A stretch of 14,594 nucleotides of DNA from Christensenella sp036660175 (GTDB lineage Bacteria > Bacillota > Clostridia > Christensenellales > Christensenellaceae), in NCBI GenBank assembly GCA_036660175.1, contig JAVXBD010000034.1, positions 1 through 14,594 on the forward strand, read 5' to 3'. Shown piece by piece: positions 1-7,953 of the stretch (position 1 is its first letter; every line of letters starts with the position of its first letter). The notes under the pieces were generated by a model that did no database searches, had not been told where the DNA came from, and worked only from the letters and a program-made list of their open reading frames with translations. The position numbers and the translations under genes were made by a program.

Positions 1-75
1 AGGGGAAAACAAGCAAAGAGGGCGGGAAAGTGACGAGGGGGTTTGAGGATTGACAGGACAGAAATGAAAGCAGAC

Positions 76-97
76 AAAAAAACTGCTACAGAAGCAG
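76..97 (-). terminator. Weak intrinsic terminator after the small membrane-protein pair
   Basis: On the minus strand CTGCT and AGCAG form a 5-bp stem around a 5-base loop, followed directly by seven T residues. It lies 39 bases past the stop of the last minus-strand gene and is the only terminator-like structure there. The short stem makes it a modest candidate. The purine-rich stretch from 1 to 75 shows no gene that can be supported. Confidence 0.5.
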
Positions 98-135
98 CAG
101 AAAATTACTTTTATAAAGTTGAGTATCTAAAATAA

Positions 136-426
136 TCAATAATTAATGTGTTTGCCGAACAAAAATTCTGAGAAACCGCCTATGAGCAGTCCACCGATGA
201 TAAACGAAAACAAAATACCGACTAATCCTGTAAAAGTAGCAATGATGCCAATGACCATGGCACTTGTGGCAAGCTTGTCTGCACGATTTGACTTGTGCAA
301 TTTTCGTGCAACTACCCAAGAGGTGATGCCTAACACAAACCCAAGGATGCTTAAATATCCAAAAGTTGGCAGAAAAGTAAGCAGACTGCATGCCAAAGCG
401 ACGAGAGAAATAATAAAAACTGTCAT
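136..426 (-). CDS. Small hydrophobic membrane protein, paralogue of its upstream neighbour
   Basis: The 96-residue protein is almost wholly hydrophobic. Residues 1-20 and 23-40 form a membrane hairpin, a basic polar stretch follows (ARKLHKSNRADK, about 40-51), and a long hydrophobic segment covers about 55-88. The start is fixed by AAAGGAC a few bases upstream. The gene begins 18 bases after the stop of the preceding small gene, so the two are probably co-transcribed. The two proteins share one plan: N-terminal hydrophobic segment, a YLSI-GF segment (YLSILGFVLGI here, YLSIVGFILAI there), a charged loop, then hydrophobic helices. The arrangement recalls DUF4190-type small membrane proteins, but I cannot assign a family or function. 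Membrane location is inferred from composition. Confidence 0.7.
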   Translation of the reverse strand: MTVFIISLVALACSLLTFLPTFGYLSILGFVLGITSWVVARKLHKSNRADKLATSAMVIGIIATFTGLVGILFSFIIGGLLIGGFSEFLFGKHINY

Positions 427-444
427 AAAAAGTCCTTTCGTTCG

Positions 445-717
445 CTAAATTATGTTGCCTAATACGGCGATGCCAAACAGCGGTAAAATCAACAGCAACA
501 CGATAGGAATCAAAGCAAGAACGATACAGATCGTACCAATTGCCTTTCCAGCACGTGCGTTTTTATCTTTGGGATCGACGTTAATGATTTTTTTGCCCGT
601 TGCAACCGCAACAATTGCAAGGATAAATCCAACAATGGAGAGGTACGGGATGGTTGTTACGAAGAAGGGAAGTATGGCGCATACTAGCGCAATCAGGCCG
701 ATGAGTAAAGAAATCAT
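445..717 (-). CDS. Small hydrophobic membrane protein, first of a paralogous pair
   Basis: The preferred start gives 90 residues beginning MISLLIGLIALV. It is preceded by GGAGGA (725-730 on the plus strand) at 7-base spacing. A longer in-frame reading to 819 is rejected because it would run through a good promoter at 791-819. Hydrophobic segments lie at about 3-20 and 24-42. A charged loop follows (KKIINVDPKDKNARAGK, about 43-59), then a strongly hydrophobic stretch from 60 to the end. It shares the YLSI-GF motif and layout with the next gene, which suggests tandem duplication followed by divergence. No catalytic motif is visible and the function is unknown. Expression seems independent of the upstream acetyltransferase because of the dedicated promoter. 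Confidence 0.7.
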   Translation of the reverse strand: MISLLIGLIALVCAILPFFVTTIPYLSIVGFILAIVAVATGKKIINVDPKDKNARAGKAIGTICIVLALIPIVLLLILPLFGIAVLGNII

Positions 718-790
718 GTGTGTGTCCTCCGATTTTTGTTTGTGCAGGGCGGATAGAATTTTTTCGCCATGCTTTAAATTATATAAACTT

Positions 791-819
791 AGAATATCAA
801 AAACAAACAAATCTGTCAA
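791..819 (-). promoter_or_regulatory. Sigma-A-type promoter for the small membrane-protein pair
   Basis: Read on the minus strand, a perfect TTGACA (814-819) stands 17 bases before TATTCT (791-796). This gives a leader of roughly 65-70 bases to the ATG at 717. It lies just beyond the 3' end of the acetyltransferase gene, so the pair can be transcribed apart from the arg cluster. Confidence 0.7.
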
Positions 820-842
820 TTATGTACCCGAAAAGTTGTGTT

Positions 843-1379
843 TTAGATGATTTTTTGGGCCTTATTTGCCGCTATTACGCTTTCATAATCAAACATTTCG
901 TCCATTTCACAAATCTCGTTTATCATAAAGGCACGGATATAGTCACTGTCTTTGGAGATGGAATGGATATAATACCCGTTTTTCAAATAAAACGAAACCG
1001 TGGAGCGCATTTTTGAGGCGGTATGAAGTGCAACGGCACGGACGCCAAGTGTTGCACATTCACTGCGCACTTTTTCCATCAACAAACCGCCAATGCCCAA
1101 ATTCTGCACCTCGGGATCAATAGAAAAGCGGCTAAGGTAAGCGATACCCTCGTCAAGTACAGTAAAGCGTACGCTGCCTACCGTGACACCATCAATTTTT
1201 GCAATATAGACATACTTATTTGCAATATCTCTTTTTACATCGTCGATTGTTTCAAACAATGCCGCAATGCTTTCCCGCTTGCGCACTTCTTTTGCATATA
1301 AATCAAACGCAAGCTTTGTGATGGCAAGGACGTCCTGCGCATCTTTATCAGTTGCTCTGACCAATAATATCTGTTCCAT
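843..1379 (-). CDS. GNAT-family N-acetyltransferase, substrate unknown
   Basis: The 178-residue protein has the GNAT fold signature. A beta strand is followed by the acetyl-CoA pyrophosphate loop QNLGIGG (residues 92-98, matching Q/R-x-x-G-x-G/A) and helix LLMEKVRSECATLG. The late motif FYLKNGYYI (130-138) is typical of the family's C-terminal part. The start is supported by AGGAAAGG upstream. The gene begins 18 bases after carB, with no terminator between, so it is probably the last gene of the carB unit. GNATs acetylate amines of small molecules or proteins, and the sequence does not show which. Because argJ is missing from the cluster, a role in making N-acetylglutamate is possible. However, resemblance to the short bacterial N-acetylglutamate synthases is not evident by eye. 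Confidence 0.85.
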   Translation of the reverse strand: MEQILLVRATDKDAQDVLAITKLAFDLYAKEVRKRESIAALFETIDDVKRDIANKYVYIAKIDGVTVGSVRFTVLDEGIAYLSRFSIDPEVQNLGIGGLLMEKVRSECATLGVRAVALHTASKMRSTVSFYLKNGYYIHSISKDSDYIRAFMINEICEMDEMFDYESVIAANKAQKII

Positions 1380-1397
1380 TTTGCTGCCTTTCCTGGC

Positions 1398-4300
1398 TTA
1401 TTTATACTCGTTTAATGCAAGCACACTTAGGTTTTCATCTGCTTGCAGCACCGTCAGCATGGATTTTACAGTATCCATAGAAGTGATACATGCCACGTTA
1501 AAGCTGACTGCTGTGCGCCGCATCAAAAATCCTGCACGATTTTTTTGTTTTCCACGTGTGGGGGTGTTTACAATCAATGAAAACTGCCCGTCTTTGATGC
1601 GCTCAATAGCCTCGTCTTGGGGAACAAGTTCTGTTTTGAACGAGTGTTCATTAAAATAGTTGTGCGTTCCTGTGGTGGCGCAGATTTCAAAGCCGCATGC
1701 CTGCATATCTTTTGCAACTTCCAGACATTCTGCTTTGTCACGGTCGGCAACGCTGATCAAAATTTTGCTGTTCTTTTCTGGAATAGTGCCGCCAGATGCC
1801 AAAAATGCCTTTTTGAGCGCACGTGTAAAGGTACGGTCTGTACCCATTACCTCGCCTGTCGATTTCATCTCTGGCCCTAAGAATGTGTCTACTGTTGCAA
1901 GTTTTGCAAAAGAGAATACGGGGGCTTTGACGGTGATGAGCTTTGACTCTTTGTGGATTCCAGTGGTATAACCCAGCTGTGCAAGTGTTTCGCCCATCAT
2001 GATATGTGTTGCAAGCGACACCATATTGACACCTGTAATTTTGGATAAAATTGGCACAGTACGGCTGGCACGGGGGTTTACCTCTATGACAAAAACCTGC
2101 TCATGCTCGTCCATGACAAACTGTATGTTAAAAAGCCCTTTGATATGAAGTTCTTTGCCGATAGCGATACCGTATTCTGCCACTTTTTTCTTTGCGGCTT
2201 TGGGGATTTTTTGGGTAGGGTATACGGCAAAACTATCGCCAGAATGTACACCAGCACGCTCGATATGTTCCATGATGCCTACAACCAGCACGTCAGAACC
2301 ATCACATACTGCATCAAGCTCAATTTCTTTGCCGACAACATATTTGTCAATCAGCACAGGCTTATCGGGCGAAACATCTACCGCCATGGTCATATATTCT
2401 TTGAGTTCTGCATCATTATATACGATTTCCATGCCACGACCACCAAGCACATACGACGGACGCACCAGCACAGGATAGCCGATTTCTGCGGCAGTTTCGA
2501 TTGCGTGTTCGAGTGAAAAGGAAGTTGCACCTTGCGGCAGAGGAATGTTTAAATCCCTTAGCACCGTCAAGAATTTATCTCTGTCCTCGGCACGATCAAT
2601 ATCTGTGACGCTTGTTCCTAAAATGGTTTTGCCTGCATTTAAAAGCGGCTGTGCCAAGTTGATGGCGGTCTGTCCACCAAACTGAACAATGACACCCTCT
2701 GGACGCTCTTTATTGATAATATCCAGCACACATTCTTTGGTAAGCGGTTCAAAATACAGCTTATCTGATGTATCAAAATCGGTGGAAACCGTTTCAGGAT
2801 TGGAGTTGATGATGATGGATTCATAACCCATTTTTTTAAGCGTGTTGACAGAATGCACCGAGCAATAATCAAACTCTATTCCTTGACCGATACGAATAGG
2901 ACCAGAGCCAAGTACGATGACTTTTTTTCTGTCTGAGCGCTCTACTTCGTCCTCGTTATCATAGGTGGAATAATAATAAGGAGTTACTGCACGAAACTCT
3001 CCTGCACAGGTGTCGACTTTTTTGAAAGACGGGCGAATGCCAAGAGCATTGCGCATATAGGTGACTTGGGATTCGTGTGCACCGATGCAATCGGCGATAT
3101 ATCCGTCACCAAACCCGACTTTTTTGCATTTTCGCAGTACCCAATGCGGCAGTGTTGCAATGGTATAGCCCTTGATTTCTTTGGATAAATTCACAATATG
3201 CTTTAATTTATTGATGAAAAACTCGTCAATTTGGGTGATGTCATGTAGCGTTTCTACAGAATAACCACGCTCTAATGCCTTTGACAGCACAAAAATACGT
3301 TCATCATCTGGGTTTTTTAAAGACTCAGAAAGCTGCTCGTCTGTCCAATCGTCAATATTTTTCATACCGAGGTTATAGTTGAGCTTCACGTCTAAGCAGT
3401 CAATTGCCTTTAGCAGAGATTCCTCGATGTTTCTGCCGATTGCCATGACCTCGCCAGTGGCTTTCATTTGTGTACCCAGCGTTCTGTTGGCGCCTGTAAA
3501 CTTATCAAACGGCCAGCGTGGGACTTTTGTAACCACATAATCAAGTGCTGGCTCAAAGCAGGCATAGGTTTCGCCTGTTACCGAGTTTTTGATTTCGTCT
3601 AAGTTATAACCAACGGCGATTTTTGCCGCAACACGAGCAATGGGGTATCCGGTTGCCTTTGACGCAAGTGCAGAAGAACGGGATACACGAGGGTTTACTT
3701 CTATGACCACATATTCATAAGAATGCGGATTGAGTGCGTATTGAATGTTGCAGCCGCCCTTGATGTCTAAGGCACGTATGATACGCAAAGCGGAGCTGCG
3801 CAAAAGCTGATATTCTTTGTCGGATAATGTTTGTGAGGGCGCAACAACGATGCTGTCGCCTGTATGAATACCTACGGGGTCGATGTTTTCCATGTTGCAT
3901 ACGATGATGCAGTTGTCGGCATTGTCACGTATGACCTCGTATTCGATTTCTTTCCAGCCTGCCACACTTTGCTCTAACAGCACCTGACCAATGATGCTCA
4001 TTTTGATGCCCATTGCGGTGATGTTTTCAAGCTCGGACATATTATGGGCGATGCCGCCGCCTGTGCCGCCCAATGTATAGGCAGGGCGCACGATGATAGG
4101 AAATTCACAGATTTTTGAAAACTCATGTGCTTCGTCAAGATTGGTGACAATGGCGGATAAGCAAACCTGCTGTCCGTTGCTTTCCATGGTATCTTTAAAA
4201 AGCTCACGATCCTCGGCAAGCTTGATGGAGTGCAAGGAAGTCCCTAAAAGCTTGATGTTTAGCTTTGGAAGAATGCCGCAACGATCAAGTTCTATTGCCA

Positions 4301-4592
4301 TATTAAGCCCCGTCTGACCGCCGAGTGTGGCGATGATGCCTTGGGGACGCTCTTTCTTTAGTATTTTGATGACGGTATCAAGCGTGATGGGTTCAATATA
4401 AACCTTATCCGCTGTATCCACATCTGTCATGATGGTGGCAGGGTTGGAATTGATAAGCACTACCTCAAAGCCTTCTTCTTTTAAGGCTTTGCAAGCCTGT
4501 GTGCCGCTGTAATCAAATTCTGCTGCCTGTCCAATGACGATTGGGCCTGAACCGATGACGAGTATTTTTTTGATGTCTGTAATTCTTGGCAT
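1398..4592 (-). CDS. carB: Carbamoyl-phosphate synthase large subunit
   Basis: The protein is 1064 residues, close to the usual 1050-1080, and intact. It makes carbamoyl phosphate from bicarbonate, ATP and ammonia supplied by the glutaminase subunit CarA, feeding citrulline and pyrimidine synthesis. Two homologous halves each open with a nucleotide-binding signature: KKILVIGSGPIVIGQAAEFD near residue 8 and KKVIVLGSGPIRIGQGIEFD near 560. Each half carries an ATP-grasp glycine-rich loop (RPAYTLGGTGGG and RPSYVLGGRGM) and a late VIEVNPR-S motif. The last 120 residues or so (from about 944) form the MGS-type allosteric domain. AGGAGG stands 6 bases before the ATG. The gene follows argD by 88 bases that hold a terminator-like hairpin. 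carA is not adjacent, which is unusual, so CarA must come from elsewhere. Confidence 0.97.
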   Translation of the reverse strand: MPRITDIKKILVIGSGPIVIGQAAEFDYSGTQACKALKEEGFEVVLINSNPATIMTDVDTADKVYIEPITLDTVIKILKKERPQGIIATLGGQTGLNMAIELDRCGILPKLNIKLLGTSLHSIKLAEDRELFKDTMESNGQQVCLSAIVTNLDEAHEFSKICEFPIIVRPAYTLGGTGGGIAHNMSELENITAMGIKMSIIGQVLLEQSVAGWKEIEYEVIRDNADNCIIVCNMENIDPVGIHTGDSIVVAPSQTLSDKEYQLLRSSALRIIRALDIKGGCNIQYALNPHSYEYVVIEVNPRVSRSSALASKATGYPIARVAAKIAVGYNLDEIKNSVTGETYACFEPALDYVVTKVPRWPFDKFTGANRTLGTQMKATGEVMAIGRNIEESLLKAIDCLDVKLNYNLGMKNIDDWTDEQLSESLKNPDDERIFVLSKALERGYSVETLHDITQIDEFFINKLKHIVNLSKEIKGYTIATLPHWVLRKCKKVGFGDGYIADCIGAHESQVTYMRNALGIRPSFKKVDTCAGEFRAVTPYYYSTYDNEDEVERSDRKKVIVLGSGPIRIGQGIEFDYCSVHSVNTLKKMGYESIIINSNPETVSTDFDTSDKLYFEPLTKECVLDIINKERPEGVIVQFGGQTAINLAQPLLNAGKTILGTSVTDIDRAEDRDKFLTVLRDLNIPLPQGATSFSLEHAIETAAEIGYPVLVRPSYVLGGRGMEIVYNDAELKEYMTMAVDVSPDKPVLIDKYVVGKEIELDAVCDGSDVLVVGIMEHIERAGVHSGDSFAVYPTQKIPKAAKKKVAEYGIAIGKELHIKGLFNIQFVMDEHEQVFVIEVNPRASRTVPILSKITGVNMVSLATHIMMGETLAQLGYTTGIHKESKLITVKAPVFSFAKLATVDTFLGPEMKSTGEVMGTDRTFTRALKKAFLASGGTIPEKNSKILISVADRDKAECLEVAKDMQACGFEICATTGTHNYFNEHSFKTELVPQDEAIERIKDGQFSLIVNTPTRGKQKNRAGFLMRRTAVSFNVACITSMDTVKSMLTVLQADENLSVLALNEYK

Positions 4593-4630
4593 ATGTTTCC
4601 TCCTATATCTATAAAAAGCTTAAAAATTTT

Positions 4631-4659
4631 CTTATATCAGTTTGAAAAAGCAGACACAA
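4631..4659 (-). promoter_or_regulatory. Possible carB promoter overlapping the argD terminator
   Basis: On the minus strand TTGTGT (4654-4659) and TATAAG (4631-4636) are separated by exactly 17 bases. The -10 matches five of six consensus bases but the -35 only three. The -35 lies inside the 3' arm of the hairpin that ends argD. If active, it would start a carB-acetyltransferase transcript about 30 bases before the carB ribosome site. Confidence 0.35.
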
Positions 4660-4674
4660 TGAAATTGCATCTGC
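4645..4674 (-). terminator. Intrinsic terminator between argD and carB
   Basis: On the minus strand GCAGATGCAAT and ATTGTGTCTGC pair over 11 bp (two G-U pairs) around the 3-base loop TTC. Five T residues (4645-4649) follow at once. It begins 6 bases after the argD stop codon. It should end or reduce the argCBD transcript before carB, or act as a processing or attenuation point. Confidence 0.7.
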
Positions 4675-4680
4675 CTGTGT

Positions 4681-5868
4681 TTATAAAGTATCAAGTGCGT
4701 CTGTCAGCGCATCTATACTTGGCTTGTCAATGATATACGGCGGTACAAAACGCAAAGAGTTCTGTCCTGCTGTGCCAACAATAAAGCCTTTTTCCATAAG
4801 CTGCATCACGACATCATGTGCGGGATAGGCTTCGTTGAGCTGTAGGGCAAGCAGCAAACCCTGACCACGCACTTCGATGAAGTTTTGTGGCTTTGCGGCT
4901 GCCAAAGCCTGCAGTTTTTGCTTAAAATAATCGCCAGTTTTGGTGATGTGTGCAAGCATCTCGCTGTCAATTTTCTTGGTGACATATAGCCCTGCGGCAC
5001 ACGCAAGATGATTTCCGCCAAAAGTAGAACCGTGGTCGCCAGGGCCAAAAGCAGCGGCAACGCTGTTCTTTGCAAGACACGCACTGATTGGAATACCGTT
5101 TCCAAGTGCCTTTGCAAGCGTGGTAATATCTGCTTTTACGTGATATTGCTCCTGTGCCAAAAAAGTTCCCGTACGTCCCATACCTGTTTGTACTTCATCA
5201 ATGATAAGCAGTACATCGTTTTTATCGCACAGCTCACGAATATGAGAAACATAGGATTTTTCAAGCGGAATCACACCGCCCTCACCCTGTATTGCTTCTA
5301 ATAGTACACCACATTTATCCGCTGTAATAGCGGCTGTGGCGGCAATTTTATCATTTGCTTCGATATACGTAAAGTGGGAAGCGGCAGGCTCGTATGGAGT
5401 ATGAAATTTGTCCTGACCTGTAGCAAAAAGCGTTGCGAGTGTGCGCCCATGAAAGCTACTTTTGATAGAAACAAAGCCGCTTTTCAGATTGCCTTTATCA
5501 AAGGCGGCTTTTTTTGCAAGCTTTAAGGCACATTCGTTTGCCTCTGCACCGCTGTTGCCAAAAAACACTCTGTCATATCCTGTTTTTTCGCATAAAACTT
5601 GTGCAAGCATCGCTTGATGCTCATTATAAAAGTAGTTGCTTGTATGAATGATGCTGTCTACTTGATTTTTGATGGTGGCGATAAAGCCTTTATCAGAATA
5701 TCCAAGGCAATTGACGGCAATTCCTGCCAAAAAATCTGTATACTTTTTGCCTGCAGTGTCATACAAATAAACACCCTCGCCACGCACAAAAGCGGCAGGC
5801 AAGCGTTCTCCGAATACTTCCATAAAATGCTGTTCGTCATTTTTTTTGATATTTTCAAATGTCGTCAT
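4681..5868 (-). CDS. argD: Acetylornithine aminotransferase
   Basis: This 395-residue fold-type I PLP enzyme is of normal length. It converts N-acetylglutamate semialdehyde to N-acetylornithine using glutamate. Visible marks are GNSGAEANE (104-112, PLP phosphate contacts), SSFHGRT (around 137-143), IIDEVQTGMGRTG (222-234) and TLAKALGNGIP (250-260), where K253 is the expected Schiff-base lysine. HGSTFGGNHLAC follows at about 279-290. Some family members also act on succinyldiaminopimelate, 4-aminobutyrate or ornithine, but the position after argC and argB settles the call. The ribosome site TAGGAGA overlaps the argB stop codon. The gap is only 8 bases, which implies translational coupling. Confidence 0.96.
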   Translation of the reverse strand: MTTFENIKKNDEQHFMEVFGERLPAAFVRGEGVYLYDTAGKKYTDFLAGIAVNCLGYSDKGFIATIKNQVDSIIHTSNYFYNEHQAMLAQVLCEKTGYDRVFFGNSGAEANECALKLAKKAAFDKGNLKSGFVSIKSSFHGRTLATLFATGQDKFHTPYEPAASHFTYIEANDKIAATAAITADKCGVLLEAIQGEGGVIPLEKSYVSHIRELCDKNDVLLIIDEVQTGMGRTGTFLAQEQYHVKADITTLAKALGNGIPISACLAKNSVAAAFGPGDHGSTFGGNHLACAAGLYVTKKIDSEMLAHITKTGDYFKQKLQALAAAKPQNFIEVRGQGLLLALQLNEAYPAHDVVMQLMEKGFIVGTAGQNSLRFVPPYIIDKPSIDALTDALDTL

Positions 5869-5876
5869 GGGTTCTC

Positions 5877-6743
5877 CTAGTTTGTCACCATTGTACCGAT
5901 ACCAGAATCGGTAAAGATTTCCAGAATAATCGGGTGGGGGATTGTTCCATTAAGGATATGAGTACGGTTTACACCATGTTCCAGTGCGGTCAGACACCCA
6001 TTTACCTTTGGCAGCATACCACCTGTAATTTTTTTCTGTTCAATCATATTTAGTATATCTTTTTTTGTGGCAACATACAATAGAGAATTTGCATCGTTTT
6101 CATTTTCTCGTATGCCGTCGGTATCTGTTAAAAACATGAGCTTTTCTGCTTTGAGTGCTGTGGCGATTGCTCCTGCGACTGTATCCGCATTGATGTTATA
6201 GCTTTCTCCGTTTTCGCCTACACCAATCGGGGCAATGACGGGGATATATTGGTCATGTGCCAGTGTGTTTAGCAGCGTGGTGTTGATGCCAATGATTTTT
6301 CCAACGTTGCCCAAGTCCACTCCGTTTTTTGTCGGTGCTTTTTCTGCTCTGATGGTGTTTCCGTCGATGCCGCACAGCCCGATTGCCGACGCACCCATGC
6401 CGTTTAGCTTTGCAACGATTTGCTTGTTTACTTTTCCTGCAAGCACCATCTGCACCACTTCCATGGTCTGATCGTCCGTGACACGCAGGCCATCAATAAA
6501 TTTTGGCTCTACATCAAGTGCACAAAGCATATGGTTGATGTCTGGGCCGCCGCCGTGAACAAGAATCGGATTCATGCCGACAAACTTTAGAAGTGTGACG
6601 TCCTGCATGATTTTTTGGGTAAGTTCTTCGTTTTGCATGGCTGCTCCGCCATATTTGATGACGATGGTTTTGCCAAAAAGACGCTGGATATAGGGAAGTG
6701 CCTCCACCAACATATTGGCACGATCAATAAACTGTTTCATCAT
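5877..6743 (-). CDS. argB: Acetylglutamate kinase
   Basis: The protein is 288 residues. It phosphorylates N-acetylglutamate, the second step of ornithine synthesis. Amino acid kinase motifs are IKYGGAAM (29-36, catalytic K30), LVHGGGPDIN (61-70), a NADTVAG segment (185-191) and ITGGMLPKV (239-247, K246). The start is chosen from AAGGAGA (6750-6756) six bases upstream. The next codon is also ATG, so 287 residues is equally possible. The frame stays open 23 codons further up without a ribosome site. A helix of about 20 residues precedes the KYGG strand, and the end reads EIFTDSGIGTM. Both are known features of arginine-inhibited kinases, so feedback inhibition by arginine is inferred. argJ would normally lie just upstream but does not. 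Confidence 0.96.
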   Translation of the reverse strand: MMKQFIDRANMLVEALPYIQRLFGKTIVIKYGGAAMQNEELTQKIMQDVTLLKFVGMNPILVHGGGPDINHMLCALDVEPKFIDGLRVTDDQTMEVVQMVLAGKVNKQIVAKLNGMGASAIGLCGIDGNTIRAEKAPTKNGVDLGNVGKIIGINTTLLNTLAHDQYIPVIAPIGVGENGESYNINADTVAGAIATALKAEKLMFLTDTDGIRENENDANSLLYVATKKDILNMIEQKKITGGMLPKVNGCLTALEHGVNRTHILNGTIPHPIILEIFTDSGIGTMVTN

Positions 6744-6864
6744 ATAGATTCTCCTTGTATACGCTTGTAAGCGCAGATTTCCTGTTTTTTTAGTTTTGAT
6801 AAGCCGCCGCATTTGCGATAATATGCTGCATAATTTATCAGCACATGAATAAGCCGCAGATTAT

Positions 6865-7893
6865 TTATAAATACCATGCAATGCTTGGCAGGCCCATACT
6901 TTCCTCAAAACCGTTCATGAGGTTAAAGTTTTGAATGGCTTGTCCTGCTGCACCTTTGATTAAATTATCAATACACGCAACCAAAATGACCTTGCCTGTG
7001 CGCAGCGAAATATCAAAGCCGATTACGCAGTTGTTGCTGCCGACAACCTGCTTTAGCTCTGGCACTTTTCCGCTTTGCAAAACGTGTACAAAAGGCTCGT
7101 TTTGGTATGCTTTGGCATAAGCGGTCTGAATGCTTTGCGCAGTGACATCAGGCGCAATATCCGCATAGATAGTCGCCAAAATTCCACGCTTTACGGGAAG
7201 CAAATGCGGTGTGAACAGCAGCGTGATTTCTTGCATGGAAAGCCTTGAAAGCTGTTCTTCAATCTCTGAGGTGTGGCGGTGATTGGTGAGGGAATATGCC
7301 TTAAAATTCCCGTCTGTTTCACAATAGGAATAGGCAAGCTTTTCCTGTCTGCCTGCGCCTGTGACGCCCGACTTAGCATCAATGATAATGCCGTCTTTTT
7401 TGATAAGTCCTGCACTTAAAAGCGGTGCCAGTGCCAAAATGCTTGTGGTGGTATAACAGCCTGGGTTTGCGGTGATTTTCGTTTTGCAAATATCCGATTT
7501 AAAAAATTCGGGCAAGCCGTATACTGCCTGTGCATTTTCTTTTTTTGCAGTGTGCGGCAGATTGTACCATTTTTCATAGGTTGCGGTGTTTTCGTATCTG
7601 AAATCACCAGATAAATCAATCACTTTTTTGCCGCTTGCAAGAAGATCTGGTACGAGTTTAATGGACGCACCGTGCGGCAAACATAAAAACACAAACTCGG
7701 ACGGTATTTCGCCCAAATCAGATAGTGTTTGTTGTTCTTTTCCAATGAAATTGGAATAAACTTCGCTTAAATCTTGTCCTGCAAAATTCTTGGAAATTGC
7801 TTTTTCGATGCGGACGTTTGGGTGGCTTTCCAAAAGCCGTAAAAGTTCTGCACCCACATAGCCTGTAGCGCCGATAATACTGACATCAATCAT
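6865..7893 (-). CDS. argC: N-acetyl-gamma-glutamyl-phosphate reductase
   Basis: The 342-residue protein reduces N-acetylglutamyl phosphate to the semialdehyde with NADPH. An N-terminal Rossmann motif IIGATGYVGAELLRLL starts at residue 6. The catalytic cysteine is in TANPGCYTT (C146). SGVTGAGR and a histidine-bearing NHRHTSEIEEQL follow, then TPHLLPVKRGILATIYA, all typical of type-1 ArgC. The start is fixed by AGGAGAA five bases upstream. It is the first gene of the arg unit, with a promoter and two ARG-box-like sites just upstream. The following spacer to argB is 121 bases and contains no recognisable gene. Confidence 0.96.
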   Translation of the reverse strand: MIDVSIIGATGYVGAELLRLLESHPNVRIEKAISKNFAGQDLSEVYSNFIGKEQQTLSDLGEIPSEFVFLCLPHGASIKLVPDLLASGKKVIDLSGDFRYENTATYEKWYNLPHTAKKENAQAVYGLPEFFKSDICKTKITANPGCYTTTSILALAPLLSAGLIKKDGIIIDAKSGVTGAGRQEKLAYSYCETDGNFKAYSLTNHRHTSEIEEQLSRLSMQEITLLFTPHLLPVKRGILATIYADIAPDVTAQSIQTAYAKAYQNEPFVHVLQSGKVPELKQVVGSNNCVIGFDISLRTGKVILVACIDNLIKGAAGQAIQNFNLMNGFEESMGLPSIAWYL

Positions 7894-7919
7894 GATTCTT
7901 CTCCTGTTTCTTTTCGATA

Positions 7920-7953
7920 CTAATAATTATACAATAAAATGAATAATTATGCA
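7920..7953. promoter_or_regulatory. Tandem ARG-box-like operators (ArgR/AhrC sites)
   Basis: Two related 14-mers lie 20 bases apart, centre to centre. TGAATAATTATGCA (7940-7953) is palindromic in 12 of 14 positions. CTAATAATTATACA (7920-7933) is identical to it at 11 positions but less symmetric. Both resemble the TGAAT-WWWW-ATTCA consensus of ArgR/AhrC operators, which normally occur as pairs about two helical turns apart. One covers the -35 and the other the -10 of the argC promoter, the expected place for arginine-dependent repression. Confidence 0.65.

Noticed and set aside
1..75. Possible 3' end of a plus-strand gene at the left edge
   Set aside because: All three plus frames close within about 50 bases and the fragments are too short to recognise, so no gene can be supported.
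4593..4644. ARG box before carB
   Set aside because: The A/T-rich stretch has no TGAAT-to-ATTCA-like palindrome comparable to the argC sites.
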